Source: Candidatus Hodarchaeota archaeon (lineage in GTDB: Archaea; Asgardarchaeota; Heimdallarchaeia; Hodarchaeales; YT1-057). From it: DNA of 23,172 bases. The position numbers and the translations under genes were made by a program. This document shows, in pieces, positions 8,318 to 15,423 of this stretch (positions are counted from its first letter, which is position 1; every line of letters begins with the position of its first letter). Below the pieces are notes generated by a model, which saw only the letters and a program-made list of their open reading frames with translations, ran no database searches and had not been told where the DNA came from. The DNA lies in NCBI GenBank assembly GCA_016839955.1, contig JAEOTI010000274.1:1-23172 (forward strand). The letters run 5' to 3'.

Positions 8318-8359
8318 TTTTAAATAGGCTGAAAACACGGACCAATCAATCCTTGGTGG
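8318..8359 (+). promoter_or_regulatory. Candidate TATA promoter and ribosome binding site of the TPR gene
   Basis: TTTTAAATA at 8318-8326 is a plausible archaeal TATA box. A start about 25 bp downstream would give a leader of about 25 nt that contains GGTGG at 8355-8359, ahead of the ATG at 8373. The spacing from GGTGG to ATG (13 nt) is a little long. Confidence 0.35.
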
Positions 8360-8372
8360 TTATTTAGAGAAA

Positions 8373-9038
8373 ATGACATCAGAAAACCAAAATTCAGTTG
8401 ATTTCTTTGAAAAAACGATGATTACGGATAAGAATGACTATAATGCATGGAATAAACTCGCTATAGCAAATATAATAGCAAAACAACGTATTAAAGCCAT
8501 CGCTTGTTGGAAAAAATCCCTTAAAATCAAAAAAAATCAAATTGACACACTTAACAACCTTTCTACCGCACTAGTGGAGGAAGGATGTATTGAGGAAGCT
8601 CTAAAGTATTATCAACAAGCAGTAAATCTCTCTCCAAACTACGCGTTAGGTTGGAAAAATCTAGGTAGAACCTTAGTTACCGCTAAAAAGTATAATAAGG
8701 GTATTAAAGCCCTTACAACTGCCCTAACACATAATCCAAATGATCAAGAAATTCTCATTTTTTTAGCTCAAGCTTCCTATTCAATTGGTGATTGGAAAAA
8801 AGCGTTAGAGAATCTTCACCTTATTCTTCAAAATGATGGTGAAAATGATCTTGCATATTATAACAAAGCGTGTATCCATGCTATTCTTGAACAACATGAT
8901 GAAGCTTGTCAAAACTTGGATAAAGCTATTAAGAGGAACAATCAGTGGTTAAGAAAAGCCAACCTCGACCCTGATTTTGATAAAATTCGTTCTACCATAA
9001 AATTTCAAAATTTAGTAAAAGAATCAAATTTGTTCTAA
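8373..9038 (+). CDS. TPR-repeat protein
   Basis: A 221-residue tetratricopeptide-repeat protein, a protein-interaction scaffold. Repeats are visible at about residues 23-56, 57-90, 91-124, 125-157 and 158-191, with cores such as AWNKLAIAN, ALKYYQQAVNLSPNYA and GWKNLGRTLV. The C-terminus DPDFDKIRSTIKFQNL is the usual ending of TPR proteins of this sort. No signal peptide or catalytic motif is present, so it is probably cytosolic. It is divergent from the small GTPase gene, and its last 15 nt overlap the convergent ABC-like gene. A link to the GTPase is possible by position but not shown. Confidence 0.88.
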   Translation: MTSENQNSVDFFEKTMITDKNDYNAWNKLAIANIIAKQRIKAIACWKKSLKIKKNQIDTLNNLSTALVEEGCIEEALKYYQQAVNLSPNYALGWKNLGRTLVTAKKYNKGIKALTTALTHNPNDQEILIFLAQASYSIGDWKKALENLHLILQNDGENDLAYYNKACIHAILEQHDEACQNLDKAIKRNNQWLRKANLDPDFDKIRSTIKFQNLVKESNLF

Positions 9039-9932
9039 TCTTCCCTCAGCAATAAAGTATTCGCGAATTGGAACATCAAGTAAACGAATTTGTTCTTTCA
9101 TATATGGAGCAGTTAGAACAAAAATGAGTGCATGCCTTTCTTTTAACATTTTTTCAATCCAAGCAATGAAAATGTCACTTTTGAAAGCATCTAAATAGAG
9201 ATCTGGGCAATCTCCAATGAATATTGAATCTTCTATTGCAGAAGCAAGAAATGCAACAGAGTTGATAAACTGGCGTTTCATTCCACCACTTAAGTCTAAA
9301 AATCGATGTAACAAGAAATCATCAGGAAGACGCCAATCTTGACGTAGATAATGAACTGCTCCTTCTTTAAAGGGAAGGATTTTGGCATCTTCAGGAACAG
9401 GTTTTGGTTTTAGTCCAGCTTCTTTAAGCCATTTCTTTGTTTTAGGTAAATATGGTCGGAATTTTGGACGACTAGTTTTTGTTAATTCATAGAACTGGAG
9501 ACCTGGGAAATACAAACGGACAGTTTTCTGAATAATTGTAATCAATTTTTGACTGATGATTTCTCTTTTTCTAAAGTCTGGAAGAAAATATGCCCAAAAT
9601 GGTCTATCATCGTAACCGTGATAAAATCTTAGTGATTGCCAAATACGAGCAGTGTTTAGAAATGGATAAAATGCTACAATCTTCTCTGAATGTTGTGTGT
9701 GTAAAACTGGAGAACCACGAACCGTGACATCTCCTTTTGTAACGCCCTCATACCCAGTAAGAACATTTAGGAGGGAAGTTTTTCCTGGTGAGGTCTGACC
9801 AGCTCCTTCAATTAAGACCAGTTCACCACGATATACCTCAAAATTAATATCGATTAACCTGAGTTTGTCTCCAGTTTTAAGCCAGACATTCTTCAAACGA
9901 CAAATAGGTTCTTCTTTTGTTTCGTTTGTCAA
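9024..9932 (-). CDS. ABC-type ATPase-like protein lacking catalytic residues
   Basis: A 302-residue protein with an ABC ATPase scaffold. Walker A is intact (GQTSPGKT, 45-52) and the signature LSGGMKRQ (214-221) is clear. But the Walker B strand SIFIGD (236-241) is followed by C242 instead of the catalytic glutamate, the H-loop histidine is replaced (VLTAP, 272-276), and the Q-loop position (VAFYPFLN, 86-93) has no glutamine. About 100 residues between the Q-loop region and the signature are longer and more basic/aromatic than usual. It may bind nucleotide without efficient hydrolysis. No membrane subunit is adjacent. TTG 9932 follows GGGA (9938-9941). It lies 40 nt after the candidate gelsolin-like gene and is probably co-transcribed with it. 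Confidence 0.8.
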   Translation of the reverse strand: MTNETKEEPICRLKNVWLKTGDKLRLIDINFEVYRGELVLIEGAGQTSPGKTSLLNVLTGYEGVTKGDVTVRGSPVLHTQHSEKIVAFYPFLNTARIWQSLRFYHGYDDRPFWAYFLPDFRKREIISQKLITIIQKTVRLYFPGLQFYELTKTSRPKFRPYLPKTKKWLKEAGLKPKPVPEDAKILPFKEGAVHYLRQDWRLPDDFLLHRFLDLSGGMKRQFINSVAFLASAIEDSIFIGDCPDLYLDAFKSDIFIAWIEKMLKERHALIFVLTAPYMKEQIRLLDVPIREYFIAEGRLEQI

Positions 9933-9972
9933 TTAAATCCCTTTTAAATACTAGAAACCTCAGAAAGAATTA

Positions 9973-10590
9973 TTAATCAATATTTTCACTGAATTGTTCT
10001 TTAAGTCGATTTATTTTCGTTTCAAAGAGAGATTTTTGAGCTTCCGAATATTTTCCAGATGCAAGGAGTGTTCTAAGTTCCTTCATTGGAGCTCCAAGTA
10101 AAAATGCTCCAAACACCCTAATGAGATAATCTTCATCAGTTACAACAACACTCTTCAATGTTGGTACACGAGTATGTGGTTCAGGGGAAGGTTCTGGTGT
10201 CTCTTCACGACTAGCAACTTCCCGTAAAACTCTTCCAGATTCGACTATAGGAGCTTCCTTCTCTACTGGTTTTAATGGCTCTTGAATCACAGTTGGAGGA
10301 CGAATTGGTTCCACTTTACGCTTTGGATCTTTAAGCATAGTAAAGATTTCTTCTCTTTCATCAGGTTCAATAACCTCGATTTCTTGTCTGAGAGCGTTTT
10401 GAAATCTAATATTTCTTGCAGCCCTTTGTGCAATGGCTCGCATCATAGCAGAAGGTTTAGGAAGAACGAAAATGTTACTACCGGTTGAAATGATAAATGT
10501 TCTTTCTATTTCTAAAATTACTTCTAAAGTCGATTCTTCAACAGTACCATCCATTAAAACTTCAACAACTTGGATTGAAGCGTCTGACAT
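9973..10590 (-). CDS. Candidate gelsolin-like domain protein with Pro/Glu linker
   Basis: A 205-residue protein in three parts. Residues about 5-88 follow a gelsolin-like pattern: a strand and helix ending in EIERTFIISTGSNIFVLPKP, then a helix with RAIAQRAARNI, then EIEVIEPDEREEIFTML. In gelsolin repeats the matching places read as a strand carrying a D/G-rich turn, an 'iyvW.G' strand, a basic helix and an acidic 'E...F' tail. Residues about 89-145 are a Pro/Glu/Arg-rich linker, and 150-205 are predicted helical. The start is ATG 10590, preceded by a strong AAGGTGGAG (10605-10597) and a 6-nt spacer; the in-frame GTG at 10602 lies inside that site. It is the first gene of a pair with the ABC-like protein. 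The gelsolin assignment is inference from pattern; otherwise it is a hypothetical protein. Confidence 0.6.
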   Translation of the reverse strand: MSDASIQVVEVLMDGTVEESTLEVILEIERTFIISTGSNIFVLPKPSAMMRAIAQRAARNIRFQNALRQEIEVIEPDEREEIFTMLKDPKRKVEPIRPPTVIQEPLKPVEKEAPIVESGRVLREVASREETPEPSPEPHTRVPTLKSVVVTDEDYLIRVFGAFLLGAPMKELRTLLASGKYSEAQKSLFETKINRLKEQFSENID

Positions 10591-10759
10591 GTTATACTCC
10601 ACCTTATTATTGTTTAACTTGTATTATGTTAATTAATTACTAGAAAGAAAGTAAAATATCCTTTTTTTCCGTTTAAAATTTAATCCTTGTTTTACTTTAA
10701 AATTTCGATGAAGTACTTTGACGGTCAGTTTTCTACTATTTTTTGTGGTTTAAAGCTTT

Positions 10760-10812
10760 AAAAAAAAAATAAAATCAATTTATTAGGTAAAAATAGCAAA
10801 ATAAGGCTATTT
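10760..10812 (-). terminator. Hairpin plus T10 tract, terminator of the wHTH gene
   Basis: AAATAGC (10791-10797) and GCTATTT (10806-10812) form a 7-bp hairpin with an 8-nt loop. Read on the minus strand, this is followed after about 20 nt of AT-rich sequence by ten T residues (10769-10760). It lies about 90 nt past the stop of the winged-helix gene. A separate perfect 14-bp palindrome TTTAAAGCTTTAAA sits at 10749-10762. Confidence 0.45.
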
Positions 10813-10899
10813 CTTTAAAAATTGAGGGTGATCTTGCATATTGGAAGAATAAAACGTTGAAGAAAAACAAAAGAGACCTATCCCTCCCCCTTAGAAGTA

Positions 10900-11160
10900 T
10901 TAGCTCATGTGGGGTTTAGCTTTATAGAAGTGAGAGCGGAGATCATTGAAATCTGGAATGCGTATCACAAGTTCATTTTTACGAAGGATTTCTAGACCAT
11001 ATCGTACTGTTCTTGAACTTAAAGTAGTGTGATGAGATAAATCCTTACTTTTCATTGGACCTCTCTCAACTAGAGCGAGAAATACTGTTCGTGCGCTCTT
11101 GGGTAAATCTTTAGTGACCATAATCACTTCTTGTGGACTTAACTCTTGACTTAAACTCAT
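10900..11160 (-). CDS. Small winged-helix transcriptional regulator
   Basis: An 86-residue winged-helix DNA-binding protein of the MarR/ArsR-like type. The core is a helix KSARTVFLALVERGPM, a helix KSKDLSHHTT, a recognition helix SSRTVRYGLEILRKN and a wing with ELVIRIPDFND. No metal- or ligand-binding residues are evident, and there is no extra domain, so it is probably a dimeric single-domain regulator. ATG 11160 is preceded by AGGAG with an 8-nt spacer. Two perfect 17-bp direct repeats lie at 11183-11199 and 11207-11223 in its promoter, which strongly suggests autoregulation. It is divergent from the kor operon, 418 bp away, so kor is a possible second target. Confidence 0.85.
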   Translation of the reverse strand: MSLSQELSPQEVIMVTKDLPKSARTVFLALVERGPMKSKDLSHHTTLSSRTVRYGLEILRKNELVIRIPDFNDLRSHFYKAKPHMS

Positions 11161-11182
11161 AGTTTGTTACTCCTGAAAAAGA

Positions 11183-11223
11183 AAGTTAACTATAGTGTAT
11201 ATCCTCAAGTTAACTATAGTGTA
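11183..11223. promoter_or_regulatory. Two perfect 17-bp direct repeats, probable operators
   Basis: AAGTTAACTATAGTGTA occurs at 11183-11199 and again at 11207-11223, starts 24 bp apart (a little over two helical turns). Each copy contains two interlocked 8-bp palindromes, AGTTAACT and ACTATAGT. On the minus strand each copy also reads CTATAGTTAA, which is TATA-like; the distal copy is at a suitable distance to be the TATA element, placing the proximal copy near the transcription start. They lie just upstream of the winged-helix gene. Confidence 0.7.
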
Positions 11224-11578
11224 CGGTTTCAATTATTAACCTTTCGGCAAATAGTAATTCTCTCAAATTGATAAGAAAATCCATTAATTCTTTTCAAAAT
11301 TGCTTATTTTTTATCTTAAATAAAGTTTCTCTTTTCTTTTATATCTTTTAATGATAATTTATTTTAAATCATATCTTTACAGGAATTTAAGAGATTTATA
11401 GAAAAATTTAGATGAATAAATGTTTTGAGACATTTCTAATTAAGGGAATTATTGGTTTTTGCTGAAAAGATTGTTCTTTAATAAAAAATAAGAGATTGAT
11501 AAAATTAGAGTTTGGTTCTCATCTTCTCGATCTCAATATTCTAAATAGAGAAAAAATCGTTTTTATGTGGTCGATTTA
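11224..11578. other. AT-rich upstream region of the kor operon
   Basis: A gene-free stretch of very AT-rich sequence between the operators and the first kor gene. No further copy of the 17-bp operator is seen in it. TATA-like runs such as TTTTATATCTTTT at about 11336-11348 and TGATAAAATTAG near 11500 are candidates for the kor promoter, but AT-richness makes them weak evidence. I see no RNA gene. Confidence 0.4.
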
Positions 11579-11854
11579 ATGTCTGAGAGCAAAGACGCCC
11601 CAAAACAGATTGGAACGACGTATATATTTATTAGTGATGAAAAGGGTATCTCAATTGTAATTGATACCAATCGGTGTAAGGGATGTGGACTCTGTGTCGC
11701 AACGTGCCCCGAATTAGCGATTGATTTCCCAAAAATGGATGGTTTATTCTCTCCACGGGGAAACAGGATGCCTTCTGGTTATCCTGACCGGTGTATTCGA
11801 TGTCGAAGATGTGAGCGAATATGCCCAGATTTTGCTATTTTCATACTCGACTAG
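11579..11854 (+). CDS. korD: 2-oxoacid:ferredoxin oxidoreductase, delta (ferredoxin) subunit
   Basis: Electron-transfer subunit with two [4Fe-4S] clusters. The motifs are CKGCGLCVATCP and CIRCRRCERICP, with the eight cysteines at C33, C36, C39, C43 and C72, C75, C78, C82 when counted from ATG 11579. The 25 residues between the clusters are longer than in free ferredoxins, as is usual for delta subunits. A frame-consistent GTG at 11567 exists, but it lies in GTGGTC, which resembles a ribosome binding site 7 nt ahead of the ATG, the arrangement also seen at korA. It is the first gene of the four-gene kor operon and is followed by korA after a 9-nt gap. Confidence 0.9.
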   Translation: MSESKDAPKQIGTTYIFISDEKGISIVIDTNRCKGCGLCVATCPELAIDFPKMDGLFSPRGNRMPSGYPDRCIRCRRCERICPDFAIFILD

Positions 11855-11863
11855 GTGATACTT

Positions 11864-13018
11864 ATGGTAAAAGTATCAGATCTTGAAAATTTGCCTAGAA
11901 TCAGAACAGGAGAACATTTTCAGACTGGAAATTGGGCAGTTTCAGAAGGAGCATTAGCAGCTGGCTTAACAAACTATTATGGTTATCCAATAACGCCTTC
12001 AAGTGAGATTGCTGAGTTTCTTTCCGTTAGATTGCCGGGAGTGGGTGGTAGTTTTTGGCAACTTGAAGATGAGATTGCATCAATCATTGCATGTATTGGA
12101 TCTTCTTGGGCAGGGGGACGATCTATGACAGCAACTTCGGGGCCAGGCTTTTCTCTTATGATGGAAGGACTTGGATTGGGAACGATTACAGAAACACCGT
12201 TAGTCATAGTTAATTCTATGAGAGTAGGCCCATCTACAGGAATGCCAACATCTCCAGCTCAAGGAGATTTTATGCAGTCTCGATTCGGTTCTCATGGTGA
12301 TTTTACAGTCCCTGCATTAGCTCCGTCCACAGTTCAGGAGTGTTTTAATTTCACTGTTCGGGCGTTTTCTATTGCTGAAATTGCGAGAACACCAGTTATT
12401 ATTCTTCTTGACCAAGTTTTATCATCAATTAACGAACGAGTAAACATTCCAAGCAAAGAAAATGTTGCTACGCTGGTTTATGATAGAAAAATGGCAAGAG
12501 GAAAATTCCCAGAGGATTTAGTAATTCCCATGAAACCTTTTGGCTGTGGAGATCATGTTTTTGGGACAGGGTTGACTCATAATGAGCGAGGAACTCCAGA
12601 GTTAAGCGAAAAAACTCATCAAGCGTTAATAAACCGTATTTTTAAGAAAGTTAAAAAGACCCAGAAATTGTTACCCGGACCTGAATTTATTGACTGCGAG
12701 GACGCTGAAACAATTATAATTACTTATGGGTCTCAAGCAAGACCCGCACACGAGGCGGTACTCCGAGCTAGGGATCAAGGAATTTCTGCAGGACTTATTC
12801 GATTGCGTACATGTTGGCCTTTTCCAATTGAAACAATTTCTAATATTCTAAAAAGTACCAAGGTCATTATTGTCCCAGAGATGTCATTAGGACAGTTGAT
12901 TTGGCCAGTTAAGTTTTATTACGACGGACCGGCTTCTATTATACATCTTCCAAAGATTGGAGGAAAAATTGTTGGTGCTACTGAAATATTTCTAGCTCTA
13001 GGAGGAAGTTTGGCTTGA
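11864..13018 (+). CDS. korA: 2-oxoacid:ferredoxin oxidoreductase, alpha subunit (KorA type)
   Basis: Alpha subunit of a 2-oxoglutarate-type oxidoreductase, which decarboxylates a 2-oxoacid, forms acyl-CoA and reduces ferredoxin. Typical KorA motifs, from ATG 11864, are GYPITPSSE at 40-48, WQLEDE at 65-70, TATSGPG at 89-95 and GPSTGMPTSPAQGD from about 122. The C-terminal third carries the transketolase-like domain (IITYGSQARPAHEAV). Length of 384 fits separate KorA subunits. ATG 11864 is chosen because GGTGAT (11854-11859) lies 4 nt ahead; the in-frame GTG at 11855 is inside that site. The 3' end overlaps korB by 4 nt. 2-oxoglutarate is the closest match, but other 2-oxoacids cannot be excluded. 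Confidence 0.94.
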   Translation: MVKVSDLENLPRIRTGEHFQTGNWAVSEGALAAGLTNYYGYPITPSSEIAEFLSVRLPGVGGSFWQLEDEIASIIACIGSSWAGGRSMTATSGPGFSLMMEGLGLGTITETPLVIVNSMRVGPSTGMPTSPAQGDFMQSRFGSHGDFTVPALAPSTVQECFNFTVRAFSIAEIARTPVIILLDQVLSSINERVNIPSKENVATLVYDRKMARGKFPEDLVIPMKPFGCGDHVFGTGLTHNERGTPELSEKTHQALINRIFKKVKKTQKLLPGPEFIDCEDAETIIITYGSQARPAHEAVLRARDQGISAGLIRLRTCWPFPIETISNILKSTKVIIVPEMSLGQLIWPVKFYYDGPASIIHLPKIGGKIVGATEIFLALGGSLA

Positions 13019-13809
13019 TTGAATCCCCAATTCATCCCCTAGATCGCTATCTACGAGCCCACCGGCTTCCTACTGTTTTTTGCCCTGGATGTGGTATCGG
13101 AACGACCTTAGGAGCGTATATTCAGGCTTTAGAGAAACTTGATGCCTTAGACACCGTTGTTACGGTTTCAGGAATTGGTTGCACTGGTCGTGTCTCAGGA
13201 TATGTAAACACCGATGGATTTCATGCTGTGCATGGTCGAGCGATTCCCTTTGCTCTTGGTGTCAAGACAACTAGACCTGACCTTGAAGTTGTTGTCTTTA
13301 GTGGCGATGGTGATCTTTTTTCAATAGGTGGGAATCATTTCATCCATGCAGCACGTAGAAATCTGGATATGACTGTAATTTGTATTAACAACTTCACTTA
13401 TGGAATGACAGGTGGACAAACGGCACCTACAACACCTAAATATTCAGTGACATCAACAACTCTTAAAGGAGCAACCTTACAACCATTTAATCTCGCTCAT
13501 CTTGCTTCTGGAGCAGGTGCGGTGTATGTAGCACGTTATGCATTTAATCAGCAGGTACAATTGACTCGTGCAATTACTAAAGGAATCAAAAAAGATGGTT
13601 TGGCATTTATAGAAGTTGTATCTATCTGTCCAACTTTATTCGGACGTCGCAATAAACTAACAACAACAGAAATGTATCAACAGATAAAAGCGAGGACTAT
13701 CAAAATAACTAATGAAGAAAAGAATAATCCTCGATTAGCACAAATTGAGTTTGAGCCTAGGGGAATGGGATACAAAAGGATTCCAGTTGGAGAATTTGTG
13801 GACATTTAA
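13015..13809 (+). CDS. korB: 2-oxoacid:ferredoxin oxidoreductase, beta subunit (TPP-binding)
   Basis: Catalytic beta subunit that holds thiamine diphosphate and one [4Fe-4S] cluster. The TPP/magnesium motif runs from GDGD (97-100) to NN (125-126), followed by TYGMTGGQTAPTTP. The four cluster cysteines known from archaeal enzymes are at C23, C26, C56 and C205. Length of 264 fits. The start is TTG 13015, overlapping the korA stop as TTGA, with GGAGG at 13001-13005 placed 9 nt upstream; no ATG alternative precedes the conserved CPGCG. It acts with KorA, KorC and KorD in the cytosol. Confidence 0.94.
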   Translation: MIESPIHPLDRYLRAHRLPTVFCPGCGIGTTLGAYIQALEKLDALDTVVTVSGIGCTGRVSGYVNTDGFHAVHGRAIPFALGVKTTRPDLEVVVFSGDGDLFSIGGNHFIHAARRNLDMTVICINNFTYGMTGGQTAPTTPKYSVTSTTLKGATLQPFNLAHLASGAGAVYVARYAFNQQVQLTRAITKGIKKDGLAFIEVVSICPTLFGRRNKLTTTEMYQQIKARTIKITNEEKNNPRLAQIEFEPRGMGYKRIPVGEFVDI

Positions 13810-13836
13810 TAATATTATAAAGGAACGGGAAAAAAT

Positions 13837-14463
13837 TTGACAATGCAAATTCGAATTGCAGGGTCTGGTGGCCAAGGTATCAAATATGCTGGTAGAATTT
13901 TAGGTAAGTCTGCATTAGAAGCAGGCTTTTCAGCATCACAAATAGTTCAGTATACTCCAGCTACTCGAGGAGGTTTAATTTTCACTGACATTGTTATCTC
14001 TGAAGAACCAACTATTATCAACCCCTTTATTGAAACTCCCAATCTCTTCTGTGCATTATCACGCGAAGCTTGGAGTTATTTTGTTGATGATATTCCAGAA
14101 TTTTGCCATGTGATTACTGATAAAGATTCTATTGGAGAAGTCGATCCCAAGGGAGACCCATTTGAATCAGTTCCTTTTACATCAGTCGCCCCAAAAACAA
14201 ATATCGTAAATATGGTTGTTTTAGGATATTTTTGTCACAATCTGGCAATCGGTCATGAATCATTTGAACAAGCACTTCGCACTCATGGTTTTCGTGCACA
14301 TGTCAGAGGTGAACGTAGTTTTCTAAGAATTGAACCTGAAGCTTTCGAAAAAGCTATTTCAGGACTGGTTGGTCCTCGGTTTCTTCAGGATAATATGAAA
14401 GCATTCGCCTTAGGTCATGATCTTTGGGCAAAAAGACATCCTGAATCCAAACCAAAGCATTGA
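13837..14463 (+). CDS. korC: 2-oxoacid:ferredoxin oxidoreductase, gamma subunit
   Basis: Gamma subunit of the same enzyme, probably binding CoA. It begins with the family hallmark RIAGSGGQGIKYAG, followed by the pattern YTPATRGGLIFTDIVIS, and ends with helical segments typical of the ~200-residue family. TTG 13837 lies 6 nt behind CGGGA (13826-13830) and ATG 13843 is two codons further; either is possible. The 27-nt gap from korB, same strand and order delta-alpha-beta-gamma indicate one operon. The following GTPase-like gene starts 33 nt on and may be read through. Confidence 0.93.
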   Translation: MTMQIRIAGSGGQGIKYAGRILGKSALEAGFSASQIVQYTPATRGGLIFTDIVISEEPTIINPFIETPNLFCALSREAWSYFVDDIPEFCHVITDKDSIGEVDPKGDPFESVPFTSVAPKTNIVNMVVLGYFCHNLAIGHESFEQALRTHGFRAHVRGERSFLRIEPEAFEKAISGLVGPRFLQDNMKAFALGHDLWAKRHPESKPKH

Positions 14464-14496
14464 AGGTTTAAACATCTGAATAAGTGGTTATAAGAT

Positions 14497-15417
14497 TTGC
14501 AAGGTCCAATCAAGCTAATTAAATTGCGTTATGGTCGTAAAGTACTCTCTGTAAATTGTATTAAAGAAATTACGGGAAATTTGGTCGTTGCAGGCGCAGT
14601 AAAGGTTGGAAAAACTACTTTTCTTAAATCACTTCAAAAATTGATTGATCCAAATAATATGCGTAAGATTTATGGAATAGAATCAACCAAAAAAGTTGGT
14701 CCACAACAATTACCACGAACTTTGTTATTAGGAAAGACTGTAATAAGTGGAATGGGAGAAAAAGAAGTAAGTATGGATGATGTTTCCGTTTTCAGCACTA
14801 CAGATCGCTTCAATTATTTAGGAGTGATTTCATACCTTACAAAACTAGATTCTCCTAAGAATGATAACAATTATTATTCAAAAATTACTCTAAGGGTTTT
14901 TGACTCGCCTGGTTATGCAGAAGAACCAATCCTAGGGTGTCTTGAGGAAATTGGAATAAACAAAAATCATGTAGATGATTGGAGAAATACAACATTTAGA
15001 ATTACAAATATGCTAGAATTTGTTGTGAAAAGTTTCCCAACAATACTCATCGTCCTCCTTTCACCAGGTGGACCTATTGCAGATATACCTAATAAAAATA
15101 AAGGTTTTTTACTTGACCCTACAGATTCACACGGGTTTCATACTCTTCAGGAAATTATAACCGAGATGGGAAATGCCAATTATAAAACCCCTCTTGGTTT
15201 TACTCCTTTCCTTGGAAATATTCCAATTTTTGTTGCTTTCACTAAAACGGATCAAAATGGGCCGAAAAAACACTATGAAACTGAAAAAGCTAGAGCAAAA
15301 ACATGGAAAGGTGTTCATTCAATTATGGACCTTTCCTCCATTCCATATGTTGGTGTTTCTGAAGCTTGGCAAAAAATTGAACAATTGCTCTGGTTATCTG
15401 CAAAGAAATTGAACTAA
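14497..15417 (+). CDS. Large P-loop GTPase-like protein
   Basis: A 306-residue GTPase-like protein that fits no standard family I can name. G1 GAVKVGKT is at 33-40, G3 FDSPGY at 135-140 (DxPG, as in translation-factor-like or TRAFAC GTPases rather than Ras WDTAGQ) and G4 FTKTD at 248-252. A G5-like GVSEA is at 286-290. The spacing between G1 and G3 (about 95 residues) is far longer than in Ras proteins, with an extra segment at about 55-110, and another insertion of about 45 residues (192-238) lies between the strand after G3 and G4. The TTG start has only a weak site (GTGGT 14484-14488), but the first strand requires it. It follows korC and converges, 6 nt apart, on an unknown gene. Confidence 0.75.
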   Translation: MQGPIKLIKLRYGRKVLSVNCIKEITGNLVVAGAVKVGKTTFLKSLQKLIDPNNMRKIYGIESTKKVGPQQLPRTLLLGKTVISGMGEKEVSMDDVSVFSTTDRFNYLGVISYLTKLDSPKNDNNYYSKITLRVFDSPGYAEEPILGCLEEIGINKNHVDDWRNTTFRITNMLEFVVKSFPTILIVLLSPGGPIADIPNKNKGFLLDPTDSHGFHTLQEIITEMGNANYKTPLGFTPFLGNIPIFVAFTKTDQNGPKKHYETEKARAKTWKGVHSIMDLSSIPYVGVSEAWQKIEQLLWLSAKKLN

Positions 15418-15423
15418 TAAAAA

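Noticed and set aside
9024..9932. ABC transporter operon
   Set aside because: No permease or substrate-binding protein gene is adjacent, and the catalytic residues are missing.
10824..10860. Strong GAGGGTGATC followed directly by TTG and an 8-codon frame ending at TGA
   Set aside because: There is no spacer between the site and the TTG and the peptide is only eight residues; the match to the ribosome binding site may be chance. It is worth noting only if transcription is seen there.
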